Shown in pieces: positions 26,926 through 36,788 of a DNA stretch of 64,000 nucleotides (within the stretch, counting starts at the first letter, position 1; every line of letters starts with the position of its first letter). The notes under the pieces are model-generated. The model was not told the origin of the DNA. It ran no database searches and was given only the letters and a program-made list of their open reading frames with translations. Origin of the DNA: JBHGXV01 sp041920505 (GTDB taxonomy: Bacteria > Bacillota > Bacilli > Brevibacillales > Brevibacillaceae); assembly GCA_041920505.1 (NCBI GenBank), contig JBHGXV010000014.1:43264-107263 (forward strand), given 5' to 3'. A program made the position numbers and the translations under genes.

Positions 26926-27820
26926 GTACGGTAGCCCCTTTCGCTGGCGCGTTGTTGCGGATAAACAGGTAGATGCCGAAGAGAATGATCAGGCCGCCGA
27001 CCCATTGCGGCAAGGTGACCACTTCGCCCAGAATGAAGTAGGCGAGGATCGAGGTTCCGACCGGCTCCCCGAGAATGCTCATCGAGATCACCGATGTACT
27101 CAGCCATTTGATCACCCAGTTGAAAATCGAGTGGCCCAACAGCGTCGGGATCAGGGCGAGGCAGAAAAACCAGCCCCAGTCGGCCAGCGGATAACCGGTG
27201 ACCGGATAGCCCAACGCCAGATCGTAGGCAAACAAAAACAAGCTGCTGAAACCATAGACGACCAGCGTGTAAGCCAACAGCGACAAGGCTTTGCGGACGT
27301 ATTGGCCGATCAGCCAGTAGGCGGTGACCGTCGCCGCGCCAAGCAGGGCGAGAATGTCCCCCCACAACGCCGCTCCTCCCACGCGAAAATCGCCCCAGCC
27401 GATGACGAAGCTGCCGACGATCGCCAACAGGCCGCCGAGCAGCGCGACCGGACGAATCCGCTCCTGAAACAAAAAGTACCCCCCGACGAAGGCGAACAGC
27501 GGTTGCAGTGTCACCAGCACGGTGGAACTGGCGACAGAGGTGAAACGCAAGGACTCGAACCAGAGCAGGAAGTGGCTGGCGAGAAATCCGCCCGAGAGCA
27601 CCCCGAGCAGCCATTGTTTCCCGCTCATCCGCTTGATCTCCTCCAGTACCCCTTTGGCTGTACATACCATGGGCAGCATCAGCACGACCGAGAACAGCAG
27701 CCGGTAGGTCGCGATGATCGGCGCCGGAGCCGAAGCCAGTTTGACAAAGATCGCCGACGTCGAGACCGCGATCACGCCGATCAACAAGGCCAGATAGGGA
27801 GGAAACGCGGGTTTTTCCAT
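26888..27820 (-). CDS. EamA/DMT-family transporter
   Basis: A 310-residue membrane protein with ten predicted helices arranged as two EamA halves (about 10-145 and 155-295). The repeats PAPIIATYRLLFS and ILGEPVGTSILAY are typical of drug/metabolite transporters. The substrate is unknown. ATG start with AAAGGAG upstream on the minus strand. Divergent from polA and followed by an overlapping small membrane-protein gene. Confidence 0.88.
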   Translation of the reverse strand: MEKPAFPPYLALLIGVIAVSTSAIFVKLASAPAPIIATYRLLFSVVLMLPMVCTAKGVLEEIKRMSGKQWLLGVLSGGFLASHFLLWFESLRFTSVASSTVLVTLQPLFAFVGGYFLFQERIRPVALLGGLLAIVGSFVIGWGDFRVGGAALWGDILALLGAATVTAYWLIGQYVRKALSLLAYTLVVYGFSSLFLFAYDLALGYPVTGYPLADWGWFFCLALIPTLLGHSIFNWVIKWLSTSVISMSILGEPVGTSILAYFILGEVVTLPQWVGGLIILFGIYLFIRNNAPAKGATVHEPTAESSEKLA

Positions 27821-27962
27821 GGACGAATACTCCTTTAATCTGAGCGATTTTTCTTTTCAGTCTATTGTACCTGCGAAAGGCGCGTTGCACAATCGCCGGA
27901 AAGTTTCAAACATTGCGCCGCGTTCGCGTCGGCGAGGCGGAAGCGAGGCGGGAGTGTGCGTT

Positions 27963-27992
27963 TTGCCACGCTTGCGACGCCTATGGTATGAT
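27963..27992 (+). promoter_or_regulatory. Candidate polA promoter
   Basis: TTGCCA (27963-27968), 18 nt, TATGAT (27987-27992). Confidence 0.45.
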
Positions 27993-28025
27993 GAAAGATA
28001 GTGAAAAAAGAGAGGGGTCGGGCGG

Positions 28026-30698
28026 ATGAGTCATGTTGTTTTGATCGACGGCAACAGCATTGCCAACCGCGCGTTTTACGCGTTGCCGTTGCTGTCTACC
28101 TCGGGCGGCCTGCACACCAACGCGGTGCTTGGCTTCACCACGATGCTGTTGAAAGTGTTGGAAGAGATGAAGCCCACCCATCTGCTGGTCGCGTTTGACG
28201 CGGGCAAAGTGGTGTTTCGCCACAGCGAGTTTGCCGAATACAAGGGCGGCCGCGCCAAGACGCCGCCGGAATTGTCCGAGCAGTTCCCGCTGATCCGCGA
28301 GCTGCTCAACGCCTTTTCCATCACGCATTACGAAAAGGAAGGGTACGAAGCGGACGACATCATTGGCACGCTGACGCTTCAGGCCGAGCAGAACGGCTGG
28401 CGAACGACGGTGATCACCGGAGACAAGGACATGCTACAACTCGTCTCCGATCATGTCTCGGTCGCGTTGACGCGCAAGGGCGTCAGCGAAATCGAGCTGT
28501 ATACGACGAAAGAAATCGAGGAGAAATACGGACTTGCGCCGAGGCAGATCATCGACCTGAAAGGGTTGATGGGCGACGCCTCGGACAACATCCCCGGCGT
28601 TCCCGGCGTCGGCGAGAAGACGGCGCTCAAGCTGTTGCACGAGTACGGCTCCATCGACGAGGTGCTGGCCAACATCGACCGCATCTCGGGCAAGAAACTG
28701 CAGGAAAATCTGCGCAACAACGTGGAGCAGGCGAAAATGAGCAAGTCGCTCGCCACCATCATGCGCGACGCGCCGGTGGAGATCGACATGGACAGCGCCA
28801 GGTACGAAGGATACGACGCGGCCGCGCTGGTGGAATTTTTCAAGAAACTGGAGTTCAAGTCGCTCATTCCGAAAGTGAAGCCGACGCAGGACGGTCCCGC
28901 CTACGCGGACACCGGCACAGACGAGAAGCCGGTTGCGGGCGTGCAGCTGTTTTCGTTTGAGATTGTCCAGGCCGGGCGGTTGGCCGAGTTTGCGGAAAAA
29001 CTGACGTCGCCGATGGCCTTGGCCGTCGAACTGGACGGGGACAACTACCATCACGCCCCGCTATTGGGGTTTGGCCTGGCCGCCGACGGCGTCTCGTTGT
29101 ACGTGCCCGTCGAGGTCGCCCGCGAGTGGCAGCCGTTTCTGGACTGGCTGGCTGACGAGAGCAAGCAAAAATGGGTGTTCGACGGCAAGCGGGACACCGT
29201 CGGGCTGGGGTGGCACGGGATCAGACTGGCCGGGATCGGGTTCGATGTCTACCTGGCCTCGTATCTGCTCAACGCATCGGAAAGCAATCCGGTCATAAGC
29301 GACGTCGCCGCCCAGTACGCAGCGGTGCAGGTGGCGTCGGACGACGATGTGTACGGCAAGGGAGCGAAACGGATGGTGCCGGAGCAGGCGATGCTGGCCG
29401 AACACGTCGCGCGCAAGGCGGCGGCGATCTGGCAAAGCGTGCCCGCCATTCGCGGCGAGATCGACAAGCATCAGCTAAGCGGGTTGCTGACCGAGATCGA
29501 GGAACCGCTCAGTCTGGTGCTGGCGCGGATGGAGAGCACGGGCATAAAAGTGGACGGCAACCGGCTGATCCGGATGGGCCAGGATCTCGACGAAGAGCTG
29601 GACGCGCTCACCGCTCAGATTTACGAGCTGGCGGGACAGCCGTTTAACATCAACTCGCCGAAACAGTTGGGTGAAATCCTGTACGACAAGTTGAACCTGC
29701 CGGTGCTGAAAAAGACCAAGACCGGCCCGTCCACCAGCGCTGACGTGCTGGAGAAACTGGCGCCGTACCATCCGATCATCGACACGATCCTGCACTACCG
29801 GCAGTTGGGCAAGTTGCGTTCCACCTATATCGAGGGCTTGCTGAAAGAGATTCACAACCGCACGAACAAGGTGCACACCCGGTTCAACCAGGCGATCACC
29901 GCCACCGGGCGGCTCTCCAGCACCGAGCCCAACCTGCAGAATATCCCGATCCGCCTGGAGGAAGGACGCAAGATCCGCGAAGCGTTTGTCCCTTCCGAGC
30001 CGGGCTGGTACATCCTGGCGGCCGACTACTCGCAGATCGAATTGCGCATTCTCGCGCACATCTCCCGGGATGCCAACCTGATCGACGCTTTCCGCCGGGG
30101 CATGGACATCCACACCCGCACCGCGATGGACGTGTTCGGCGTGCCGGAAGCGGAGGTCACACCGCTGATGCGCCGTCAGGCCAAGGCGGTCAACTTCGGC
30201 ATCGTCTACGGTATCAGCGATTACGGCTTGTCGCAGAACCTCAACATTCCGCGCAAGGAGGCGGCCGCGTTCATCGACCGTTACTTCTCCGTCTTCTCCG
30301 GCGTGAAGCGGTACATGGAGGAGATCGTCCAGCAGGCCAAGCGGGACGGGTATGTCACCACGCTCCTCAACCGCCGCCGCTACCTGCCGGACATCAAGAG
30401 CAGCAATTTCAACCTGCGTTCGTTTGCCGAGCGGACGGCGATGAACACGCCGATCCAGGGAACGGCAGCCGACATCATCAAGCTGGCGATGGTTCGCATG
30501 CAAGAGCGGCTTTCGCAGGAAGGGCTCGCGAGCCGGATGCTCTTGCAGGTGCACGACGAATTGGTATTCGAGGTGCCGGAAGACGAGCTTGCGCGGATGC
30601 AGGAGATTGTGCCCGACGTGATGGAAAACGCGCTCTCGCTGGATGTGCCGCTCAAGGTGGACGTCCACTGGGGCCGCACCTGGTACGAAGCAAAATAG
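28026..30698 (+). CDS. polA: DNA polymerase I
   Basis: 890-residue repair and Okazaki-fragment-processing polymerase. The 5' nuclease domain spans about 1-300 (GDASDNIPGVPGVGEKTA). The middle domain (about 310-490) lacks the clear DxE exonuclease motif (here AVELDGDNY), as in Bacillus enzymes that have lost proofreading. The polymerase domain follows with motif A DYSQIELR, the O helix RRQAKAVNFGIVYG and motif C VHDELVFE. ATG start with GAGGGG upstream. mutM, coaE and a transglycosylase follow closely and are probably cotranscribed. Confidence 0.95.
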   Translation: MSHVVLIDGNSIANRAFYALPLLSTSGGLHTNAVLGFTTMLLKVLEEMKPTHLLVAFDAGKVVFRHSEFAEYKGGRAKTPPELSEQFPLIRELLNAFSITHYEKEGYEADDIIGTLTLQAEQNGWRTTVITGDKDMLQLVSDHVSVALTRKGVSEIELYTTKEIEEKYGLAPRQIIDLKGLMGDASDNIPGVPGVGEKTALKLLHEYGSIDEVLANIDRISGKKLQENLRNNVEQAKMSKSLATIMRDAPVEIDMDSARYEGYDAAALVEFFKKLEFKSLIPKVKPTQDGPAYADTGTDEKPVAGVQLFSFEIVQAGRLAEFAEKLTSPMALAVELDGDNYHHAPLLGFGLAADGVSLYVPVEVAREWQPFLDWLADESKQKWVFDGKRDTVGLGWHGIRLAGIGFDVYLASYLLNASESNPVISDVAAQYAAVQVASDDDVYGKGAKRMVPEQAMLAEHVARKAAAIWQSVPAIRGEIDKHQLSGLLTEIEEPLSLVLARMESTGIKVDGNRLIRMGQDLDEELDALTAQIYELAGQPFNINSPKQLGEILYDKLNLPVLKKTKTGPSTSADVLEKLAPYHPIIDTILHYRQLGKLRSTYIEGLLKEIHNRTNKVHTRFNQAITATGRLSSTEPNLQNIPIRLEEGRKIREAFVPSEPGWYILAADYSQIELRILAHISRDANLIDAFRRGMDIHTRTAMDVFGVPEAEVTPLMRRQAKAVNFGIVYGISDYGLSQNLNIPRKEAAAFIDRYFSVFSGVKRYMEEIVQQAKRDGYVTTLLNRRRYLPDIKSSNFNLRSFAERTAMNTPIQGTAADIIKLAMVRMQERLSQEGLASRMLLQVHDELVFEVPEDELARMQEIVPDVMENALSLDVPLKVDVHWGRTWYEAK

Positions 30699-30707
30699 GA
30701 GGACACC

Positions 30708-31556
30708 ATGCCGGAATTGCCTGAAGTGGAAACCGTCGTCCGCACGCTCAAGAAACTGGTCATCGGCAAGACGATCAGCCGGGTGAGCGTGTTGCTCGCC
30801 CGGATCGTCCGCCGTCCGGACGACGTGGAAGAGTTCAAGGCCCAGCTCGTTGGACAAACGATCCGATCGATCGAGCGGCGGGCCAAGTTTATCAAGTTCA
30901 TCCTGGATCGGGACGTGCTCGTCTCCCATCTGCGGATGGAAGGGCGGTACGGCCTGTACGCCGCCCAGGACGAGCTGGAAAAGCACACCCACGTGATCTT
31001 TCACTTCACCGACGGAACAGAATTGCGCTATCGCGACGTTCGCCAGTTCGGCACGATGGATCTGTTTCCGATCGGCGAGGAGCTTGCGCGCGAACCCTTG
31101 GCCAAACTGGGGCCGGAGCCGCTGGACCCCGGATTTACGCCGGACGTGTTTTGGGGGATGCTTCAAGGGCGGACGACAAAAATCAAGCCGCTCTTGCTCA
31201 ATCAGTCATTTCTGGTCGGTCTGGGGAATATTTATGTGGACGAGGCCCTGTTTCGCGCCCGGATTCATCCGGAGCGGCCGGCCAATCAACTGACGCCCCG
31301 GGAGGCGGTCAGGCTGCACGAAAGCATCGTCGCCACGCTCAACGAAGCGATTGCGCAGGGCGGCAGCTCGATCAAGTCGTACGTCAACGGCCAGGGCGAG
31401 ATGGGCATGTTCCAGCAGTCGCTCAACGTCTACGGCAGAAAAGGGGAGCCCTGTCCCGTTTGCGCCACGCCGATCGTCCGATTCGTCGTCGGCGGCAGGG
31501 GGACGCACATCTGCCCGAGTTGCCAATCATCCCCAGGGACCCGGGAGCCACTGTAA
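30708..31556 (+). CDS. mutM: Formamidopyrimidine-DNA glycosylase
   Basis: Base-excision repair enzyme that removes 8-oxoguanine and formamidopyrimidines and nicks the strand. 282 residues. The catalytic N-terminal Pro2-Glu3 (PELPEVETV), the helix-two-turn-helix region (about 150-220) and a C-terminal CxxC...CxxC zinc finger (PCPVCATP and HICPSCQ) are all present. ATG start with TAGGAGG upstream, 9 nt after polA. Gene order polA-mutM-coaE is conserved in Bacillales. Confidence 0.95.
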   Translation: MPELPEVETVVRTLKKLVIGKTISRVSVLLARIVRRPDDVEEFKAQLVGQTIRSIERRAKFIKFILDRDVLVSHLRMEGRYGLYAAQDELEKHTHVIFHFTDGTELRYRDVRQFGTMDLFPIGEELAREPLAKLGPEPLDPGFTPDVFWGMLQGRTTKIKPLLLNQSFLVGLGNIYVDEALFRARIHPERPANQLTPREAVRLHESIVATLNEAIAQGGSSIKSYVNGQGEMGMFQQSLNVYGRKGEPCPVCATPIVRFVVGGRGTHICPSCQSSPGTREPL

Positions 31557-31574
31557 CGTGGAAGGAGGAATCGC

Positions 31575-32177
31575 ATGATTCTTGGGCTGACAGGCGGAAT
31601 CGCCAGCGGAAAAAGCACCGTGTCGGTCATGTTGCGCGAACGGGGGATTCCCGTGATTGACGCCGACCTGATCGCGCGGGAGGTGGTCGAGCCGGGCCAA
31701 CCGGCGTACGACGAGATCGTCCTCCATTTCGGCAGGGGCGTGCTGCTCGCCGATGGGCGGCTGGATCGCAAGCGGTTGGGCGAGATTATCTTTTCCGACG
31801 AGGCCGAGCGGCGGGTACTAAACAGCATCGTTCATCCAGAAGTGCGCAAGACGATGCGGGAGAGAGCGGAGGCCGCCGTGCGCGCCGGGCACCCGATCGT
31901 CGTGCTGGACATTCCGCTGTTGTTTGAAAGCGGGTTACAGCACATGGTTGACAAGATTGTCGTGGTCTATGCCCCTTTCGAGGTGCAATTGCGGCGCCTG
32001 ATGGAGCGAGACGATCTGGACGAGTCCCAGGCCAAAAAGCGGCTTTATGCCCAGTGGCCGATCGAAGAGAAAAAGGCGCAGGCCGATTATGTGATTGACA
32101 ATCGGGGCTCGCGCGAAGAGACAGAGAAACAGGTGGACACGCTGCTTTTCCGCCTGCAAGCGGAGTTGGGGCAATGA
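31575..32177 (+). CDS. coaE: Dephospho-CoA kinase
   Basis: Last step of coenzyme A synthesis: phosphorylates the 3'-hydroxyl of dephospho-CoA with ATP. 200 residues. P-loop GGIASGKST at about 7-15, the DADLIAREV segment for CoA binding, and the lid region with RLMERDDL. GGAAGGAGG upstream of the ATG. Its stop codon overlaps the next start by 4 nt. Confidence 0.94.
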   Translation: MILGLTGGIASGKSTVSVMLRERGIPVIDADLIAREVVEPGQPAYDEIVLHFGRGVLLADGRLDRKRLGEIIFSDEAERRVLNSIVHPEVRKTMRERAEAAVRAGHPIVVLDIPLLFESGLQHMVDKIVVVYAPFEVQLRRLMERDDLDESQAKKRLYAQWPIEEKKAQADYVIDNRGSREETEKQVDTLLFRLQAELGQ

Positions 32178-32743
32178 AAAAAAAGCGGGTGGCGGCGGTA
32201 CTTGTCGTCTTCTTGTTTGCTGTCTTTTATCTCATCGGCACGCCGCTGATCTGGAAGTGGATGTATCCGATCAAATACCAGGAGGAGATCATCGAGGCAT
32301 CCCGGCGCTACCACGTGGACCCGGCGCTGATCCTGGCCATTATCCGCACCGAGAGCGCGTTCGATCACGAACAGGTCTCGAAAAAGGGGGCGATCGGACT
32401 GATGCAGTTGATGCCCGACACCGCCCAGTGGGTCATTCGGCAGGCCGGCTTCGAGCCGATGGCGCAGGAGTATCTGGATAATCCCAAGGTCAACATCGAC
32501 GTGGGTACCTGGTACGTGTCGTTTCTCTTGAAAAAGTATAACGGCAACCAGGTGCTGGCCATCGCCGCGTACAACGCCGGCCCCGGCAAGGTAAACAGTT
32601 GGCTGGAGGGGGAGAAGTGGAACGGCTCCCGCGATCATATCGAGGACATCCCCTACGGCGAGACCCGCCATTACGTGCAGCGGGTATTGTATTACCAGGA
32701 GCGGTACAGGCAGATTTACCAAGACGAGTTGAGTCGGCCGTGA
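32174..32743 (+). CDS. Membrane-anchored lytic transglycosylase
   Basis: 189 residues with an N-terminal membrane anchor (about 5-26) and an SLT domain (about 35-180). The catalytic glutamate is Glu60 in RTESAF, and the downstream family motifs GLMQLMP and AYNAGPG are present. It cleaves peptidoglycan glycan strands outside the cell. Overlaps coaE by 4 nt (ATGA), so it is part of the polA-mutM-coaE transcript. Confidence 0.9.
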   Translation: MKKKRVAAVLVVFLFAVFYLIGTPLIWKWMYPIKYQEEIIEASRRYHVDPALILAIIRTESAFDHEQVSKKGAIGLMQLMPDTAQWVIRQAGFEPMAQEYLDNPKVNIDVGTWYVSFLLKKYNGNQVLAIAAYNAGPGKVNSWLEGEKWNGSRDHIEDIPYGETRHYVQRVLYYQERYRQIYQDELSRP

Positions 32744-32897
32744 CTGTCATAGGCAGGCCGCGCACCCGCCCCGGATTGCGTTGTCTCCCGCCGCCCGATT
32801 CACTTGTCGCCTCTCGCCCCAAAAATGGCAAAAACGTCACAGTTGCCGGCACATCCTTGTGGTACGATGAAAGAAAAACGCAAGGAGTTGCTGTGAC

Positions 32898-33098
32898 GTG
32901 GAACGCAAACCGACGCAAGCGTTTCTCGCCTTGGAACAATTTCAAATCGAGAATAATGTGACGTTGACGTTTCACGAGCAAATGATCTTTTTTGAAGGCT
33001 TTCGCGCCGGTCGGCGCATGGCGCAGGCGGAATGCGACCACACCATCGCGCAACTGATACAAATGGGCGTCATCAAGAAAGAAGAACAGACCGAATAA
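32898..33098 (+). CDS. Hypothetical small cytosolic protein
   Basis: 66 residues, helical, no known motif (FLALEQFQIENN; FFEGFRAGRRMAQAECDHT). GTG start with AAGGAG about 10 nt upstream. A strong terminator about 25 nt after the stop supports expression as an independent unit. I do not recognise the family. Confidence 0.6.
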   Translation: MERKPTQAFLALEQFQIENNVTLTFHEQMIFFEGFRAGRRMAQAECDHTIAQLIQMGVIKKEEQTE

Positions 33099-33121
33099 GG
33101 AATGAGAGATAAGGAATGCGA

Positions 33122-33160
33122 GTCGGGAATCCCGCGAAAGGCGGACTCCCGGCTTTTTTT
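33122..33160 (+). terminator. Terminator upstream of gapB
   Basis: GTCGGGAATCC pairs with GGACTCCCGGC with one mismatch and one G-U pair, followed by seven T. Confidence 0.7.
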
Positions 33161-33232
33161 ATGCGCTGCGGGCCGGGTTTCCACGAAATCCGCAGGGGAA
33201 AAGTCCAAATTTTTATTTTTCAGTAAAACACA

Positions 33233-33260
33233 TTGATAATTGTGTCATACTTATTATAAT
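33233..33260 (+). promoter_or_regulatory. gapB promoter with a CcpN-like site
   Basis: TTGATA (33233-33238), 16 nt, TATAAT (33255-33260). Between the two boxes, TGTGTCATACT (33241-33251) fits the CcpN operator consensus TRTGHYATAYW at every position as I recall it. CcpN represses gapB and pckA on glucose in B. subtilis. No second copy is obvious downstream. Confidence 0.5.
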
Positions 33261-33306
33261 AGAGGTAGCAGAAAAGTGTAACTCAATTGCGGAGAGGGGA
33301 GTCAAT

Positions 33307-34353
33307 ATGACAATCAAAATCGGCATTAATGGCTTCGGACGCATCGGACGCATGGTATTCCGACGCGCCATTCAAGACCCCAACATCGAAATCGTGGCGA
33401 TTAACGCGAGCTACCCTCCGGAAACGCTGGCTCACTTGCTGAAATACGACACCATCCACGGACGGTTTGATCATAAAGTTGAAGCAGGCGACAAACAGAT
33501 CATCGTAGATGGCAAGCCGACGGTTGTGTTGTCTGACCGCGATCCGGCCAATCTGCCCTGGGGCGAGCTGGGCGTGGAGATTGTCGTCGAGGCGACCGGC
33601 AAATTCAAGGACCGGGAAGGTGCCTCCAAGCACCTGAAGAGCGGCGCGAAAAAAGTGGTGATCACCGCGCCGGGCAAAGACGAAGACGCGACGATCGTCA
33701 TGGGCGTCAACGAAGACGTGTACGATCACGCCAACCATCACATCATCTCCAACGCCTCTTGCACCACGAACTGCCTCGCGCCGGTGGCGAAAGTGCTGCA
33801 TGAAGCGTTTGGCATTGAACACGGTCTGATGACCACGATTCACTCCGTCACCAACGACCAGGTGAACCTCGACAACCCGCACAAAGACCTGCGCCGCGCC
33901 CGCGCGTGCGGCCAGTCGATCATCCCGACCACCACGGGTGCGGCCCGCGCCGTCGGCAAGGTGCTCCCGGCCCTCAACGGCAAGTTGAACGGGTTCGCGT
34001 TGCGCGTGCCGACGCCGAACGTCTCCGTCGTCGACCTGGTGGTCAATGTAAGCAAGAGCGTCACCGTGGAAGACGTCAACCGCGTCCTGCGTGAAGCGAG
34101 CCAAGGCGCGATGAAGGGATACATCGAATTCAGCGACGAGCCGCTGGTATCCAGCGACTACATCGGCAACGACCACTCTTCCATCATCGACGGACTGTCC
34201 ACGCTGGTCATGGGCGACAAACAGGTGAAAGTGATCGCCTGGTACGACAACGAGTGGGGCTACTCCTGCCGCGTCGTCGACCTGGTACGCCACGTGTCCG
34301 AGTGGAAAAACGGTTCCAAAGCGGCAGTGGCCGCCGCGACCGCTGCCAACTAA
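33307..34353 (+). CDS. gapB: Glyceraldehyde-3-phosphate dehydrogenase, gluconeogenic GapB type
   Basis: 348 residues; interconverts glyceraldehyde 3-phosphate and 1,3-bisphosphoglycerate. Rossmann motif NGFGRIGR near the N-terminus and catalytic cysteine in SNASCTTNC (about residue 155). The second beta strand ends in INASYPPE instead of the Asp-containing NAD-type loop, the pattern of NADP-preferring GapB. Position after polA-mutM-coaE is that of gapB in Bacillus. AGAGGGGAG upstream of the ATG. Confidence 0.92.
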   Translation: MTIKIGINGFGRIGRMVFRRAIQDPNIEIVAINASYPPETLAHLLKYDTIHGRFDHKVEAGDKQIIVDGKPTVVLSDRDPANLPWGELGVEIVVEATGKFKDREGASKHLKSGAKKVVITAPGKDEDATIVMGVNEDVYDHANHHIISNASCTTNCLAPVAKVLHEAFGIEHGLMTTIHSVTNDQVNLDNPHKDLRRARACGQSIIPTTTGAARAVGKVLPALNGKLNGFALRVPTPNVSVVDLVVNVSKSVTVEDVNRVLREASQGAMKGYIEFSDEPLVSSDYIGNDHSSIIDGLSTLVMGDKQVKVIAWYDNEWGYSCRVVDLVRHVSEWKNGSKAAVAAATAAN

Positions 34354-34379
34354 CGAACACCATACCGTTTTGCCTCCAA

Positions 34380-34411
34380 CCCGCACCTCTCCTGCCCGGT
34401 GCGGGTTTTTT
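34380..34411 (+). terminator. gapB terminator
   Basis: CCCGCACC pairs with GGTGCGGG, loop of 10, followed by six T. Confidence 0.85.
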
Positions 34412-34493
34412 GCGCACAGGTGTCCACGTTGCAGAAATTTTTGGTATTATAGGAGGTGATTGCGTAACCAAAAAGGGAAGGGGAGGAAATGGA

Positions 34494-36716
34494 GTGAGAA
34501 AAAGAGTACGATGGGGCCGGAGCGCCAGGCTGGCCGGTTTGGCGCTGTGCGTCACCTTGACCGGCGTGATGCCGACGGTTTTCCCCGCCAGTCTCTCGGT
34601 GTACGCGGCGGAGGCGCAGCAAGGCGTCCTGACCAAGGAGCAGGCCATCGAACGTGCCAAGACATTGGTGAACATCCCTGTTGGCTACACGAACCGCACA
34701 GCGCTCTATGAGGATGAGGACTTCTATGGCAGCGGTCCGGTGTGGTCCCTGCACTGGGAACATGAAAAGGAAGGATGGATTAGGCTTTTGATTGACGCGA
34801 AAACCGGCACGCTGGTAAACATGTACCGATACACCGGGGATCGCGTCAACCAGCCGGAGAAACCCATCAGCCAGGAGGCGGCCGCTCAGGCGGCAGCGGC
34901 GTTTTTGGAGCGCGTGACCGCCAAGGAGGAGCGGGACAAGCTGTCCCAACCCAATGCCTATCCCCCGTCAAGGGATTGGGCCGTCGTTGATCAGCCGGGC
35001 ATGTATTCGTTTGTTTACACGCGGATGGAAAATCAGATCCCGTTTTTGGAAAACGGGTTTCTCATCGTGATCGGAGAGGACGGACAGGTGCTCCAGTTCC
35101 AACGCCGCTGGTACCAGGGACCGCTTCCGCAAGCTGCGGCACAGGATGTGGCCAAGAAGCTGGGCGAGGCGGTACGGCCGTCGCTCGCCTACGTTTCGCT
35201 CGGCCTGATGACCGGCGATTACGGGGCGGAAGCCAACACGTTTTCGCTGGTGTATCGTTACAGTCCGACTGATCCGGCGATGATCGACGCCCAGACCAAA
35301 GCGGTGCTCAACGCGCTGGGGGAAGAAGTGACGGAACCGGAACCGATCCAGCCGCTCGGCACGACGAGCGCGAACAAGCCGGACAAGACGATCGGCAAGG
35401 AGGAAGCGCAAAAGATTGCCGATCAGGTGATCGCGCGTCTCCCGGGAACGTATCATTTCGAGGGGAACAATGGGTACGGTTCGGGTACCGGACCGGACGG
35501 CATCGTTCGCCGCAACTGGTCGTTCCAGTACCGGCCGGAAAACGCCAAGGACAACTCGGAAACGATTGATATCGCAATCGACGATCGGGGAAGGATCAGC
35601 CAGTTTCGAATCGGCGATCACAGTTTTATGAGCGGACGCGGCAAGCCGATCGAGTCCGCTGTTTCCTGGGAGACGGCCAGGGACAACGCTGTCGCTCTGG
35701 TGAAGCTGTTGTACGCCGATCGGTTGGGTGAGATCTATCTGTTTTCGCGCAAGCCGTCGGAAGAGCAGTTGCAACGGATCAAAAAAGACGGTCAACTGTA
35801 CGCGATTTCCTTCGGCTGGCTTGTCGGCGGCGTGCCGGTGGATACCACCCCGTTTACCGTCCACGTAGACCCCGAAAGCGGAAAAGCGGTAGAAGTGTGG
35901 GGGAGTGGAAATGAAGAGTTGGACGATGTCACGGTCGCTGCCACCCACGTCGATGTAGAAGCGGCGAAAAAGGCGGAGGCGGAGAAGAAACAGCCGATGC
36001 TCACCTACTTTTTGCCTCAGCCGGATTGGCGGTACGACTCGGCCTCGGTCAGCAAACAACCGCGCCTCGTCTACCGTTACGTGGGCGAGGACGGCGTGGT
36101 GGACGCCGTCAGCGGCAAGTGGATCAGTTTTGCCGAGTTGCGCAAGAAGATGTCGCCACAGGACATCGACCGCCACCCGGCGAAGGAGGCCTTGCAGTTT
36201 GCCGTTCGGCAGGACTTGCTGAAAGTGACGGACGGCAAGGTGGAGCCGGACAAACTGATGACCCGGGGCGAATTCGCCATGGTGTTGGCTCGCTTCGCCA
36301 ACCGGTATCCGCTGGTTGATCGCTTCCATTCCTCGGATCAGGACGACCCGCCGTACATGTTTCAGGACGTGGATGCCAAGAGTCCCGTGTTTCCCTTCCT
36401 GCAACAATTGATTCGCGCGAACATCATTGACAAAACCAGCCGCTTCGAACCGGAGCGGCCGATTACCCGGGTGGAAGCGGCGAAGATGATCGACCGGTTG
36501 CTTGGCTTTACCGATTTGCTGGCCAAGCCGGAGGTGTTCCGCTCGCCGTTTACGGACGTGGCTCCCGCCGATGTGCCTGCCGTCGCTCTGGTTCACGCGC
36601 TCGGCCTGATGACAGCCAAGCAGGGAAAAGTCTTCCAGCCGACGGGCACACTCACCCGAGCGGATGTGGCTGTGATCCTGAAAAGACTGGACGACAATCT
36701 GAGAAAAGACCGCTAA
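34494..36716 (+). CDS. YcdB/YcdC-repeat surface protein with C-terminal SLH domains
   Basis: 740-residue exported protein. A long signal peptide (about 1-38, ending VYAAEA) is followed by repeated YcdB/YcdC-like units (GVLTKEQAIERAKTL and WSLHWEHEKEGW, with related segments near residues 250 and 380) and three S-layer-homology repeats in the last about 190 residues (RGEFAMVLARF, RVEAAKMIDRLLGF, RADVAVILKRL), which bind secondary cell-wall polymer. It is thus cell-surface anchored; no enzymatic motif is seen. GTG 34494 has GGGAGG 7 nt upstream; longer readings would overlap gapB. Confidence 0.85.
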   Translation: MRKRVRWGRSARLAGLALCVTLTGVMPTVFPASLSVYAAEAQQGVLTKEQAIERAKTLVNIPVGYTNRTALYEDEDFYGSGPVWSLHWEHEKEGWIRLLIDAKTGTLVNMYRYTGDRVNQPEKPISQEAAAQAAAAFLERVTAKEERDKLSQPNAYPPSRDWAVVDQPGMYSFVYTRMENQIPFLENGFLIVIGEDGQVLQFQRRWYQGPLPQAAAQDVAKKLGEAVRPSLAYVSLGLMTGDYGAEANTFSLVYRYSPTDPAMIDAQTKAVLNALGEEVTEPEPIQPLGTTSANKPDKTIGKEEAQKIADQVIARLPGTYHFEGNNGYGSGTGPDGIVRRNWSFQYRPENAKDNSETIDIAIDDRGRISQFRIGDHSFMSGRGKPIESAVSWETARDNAVALVKLLYADRLGEIYLFSRKPSEEQLQRIKKDGQLYAISFGWLVGGVPVDTTPFTVHVDPESGKAVEVWGSGNEELDDVTVAATHVDVEAAKKAEAEKKQPMLTYFLPQPDWRYDSASVSKQPRLVYRYVGEDGVVDAVSGKWISFAELRKKMSPQDIDRHPAKEALQFAVRQDLLKVTDGKVEPDKLMTRGEFAMVLARFANRYPLVDRFHSSDQDDPPYMFQDVDAKSPVFPFLQQLIRANIIDKTSRFEPERPITRVEAAKMIDRLLGFTDLLAKPEVFRSPFTDVAPADVPAVALVHALGLMTAKQGKVFQPTGTLTRADVAVILKRLDDNLRKDR

Positions 36717-36740
36717 CCGGACTTTCTTCATGACGAAAAC

Positions 36741-36788
36741 AGGCTGTGCCCCAAGCCATTGCGAGTGCTTGCGGGCACAGCCTTCTTT
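36741..36788. terminator. Bidirectional terminator
   Basis: AGGCTGTGCCC pairs with GGGCACAGCCT around a 21-nt loop. TCTTTTT follows in the plus direction; the minus direction has GTTTTCG. It separates two converging genes. Confidence 0.75.
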
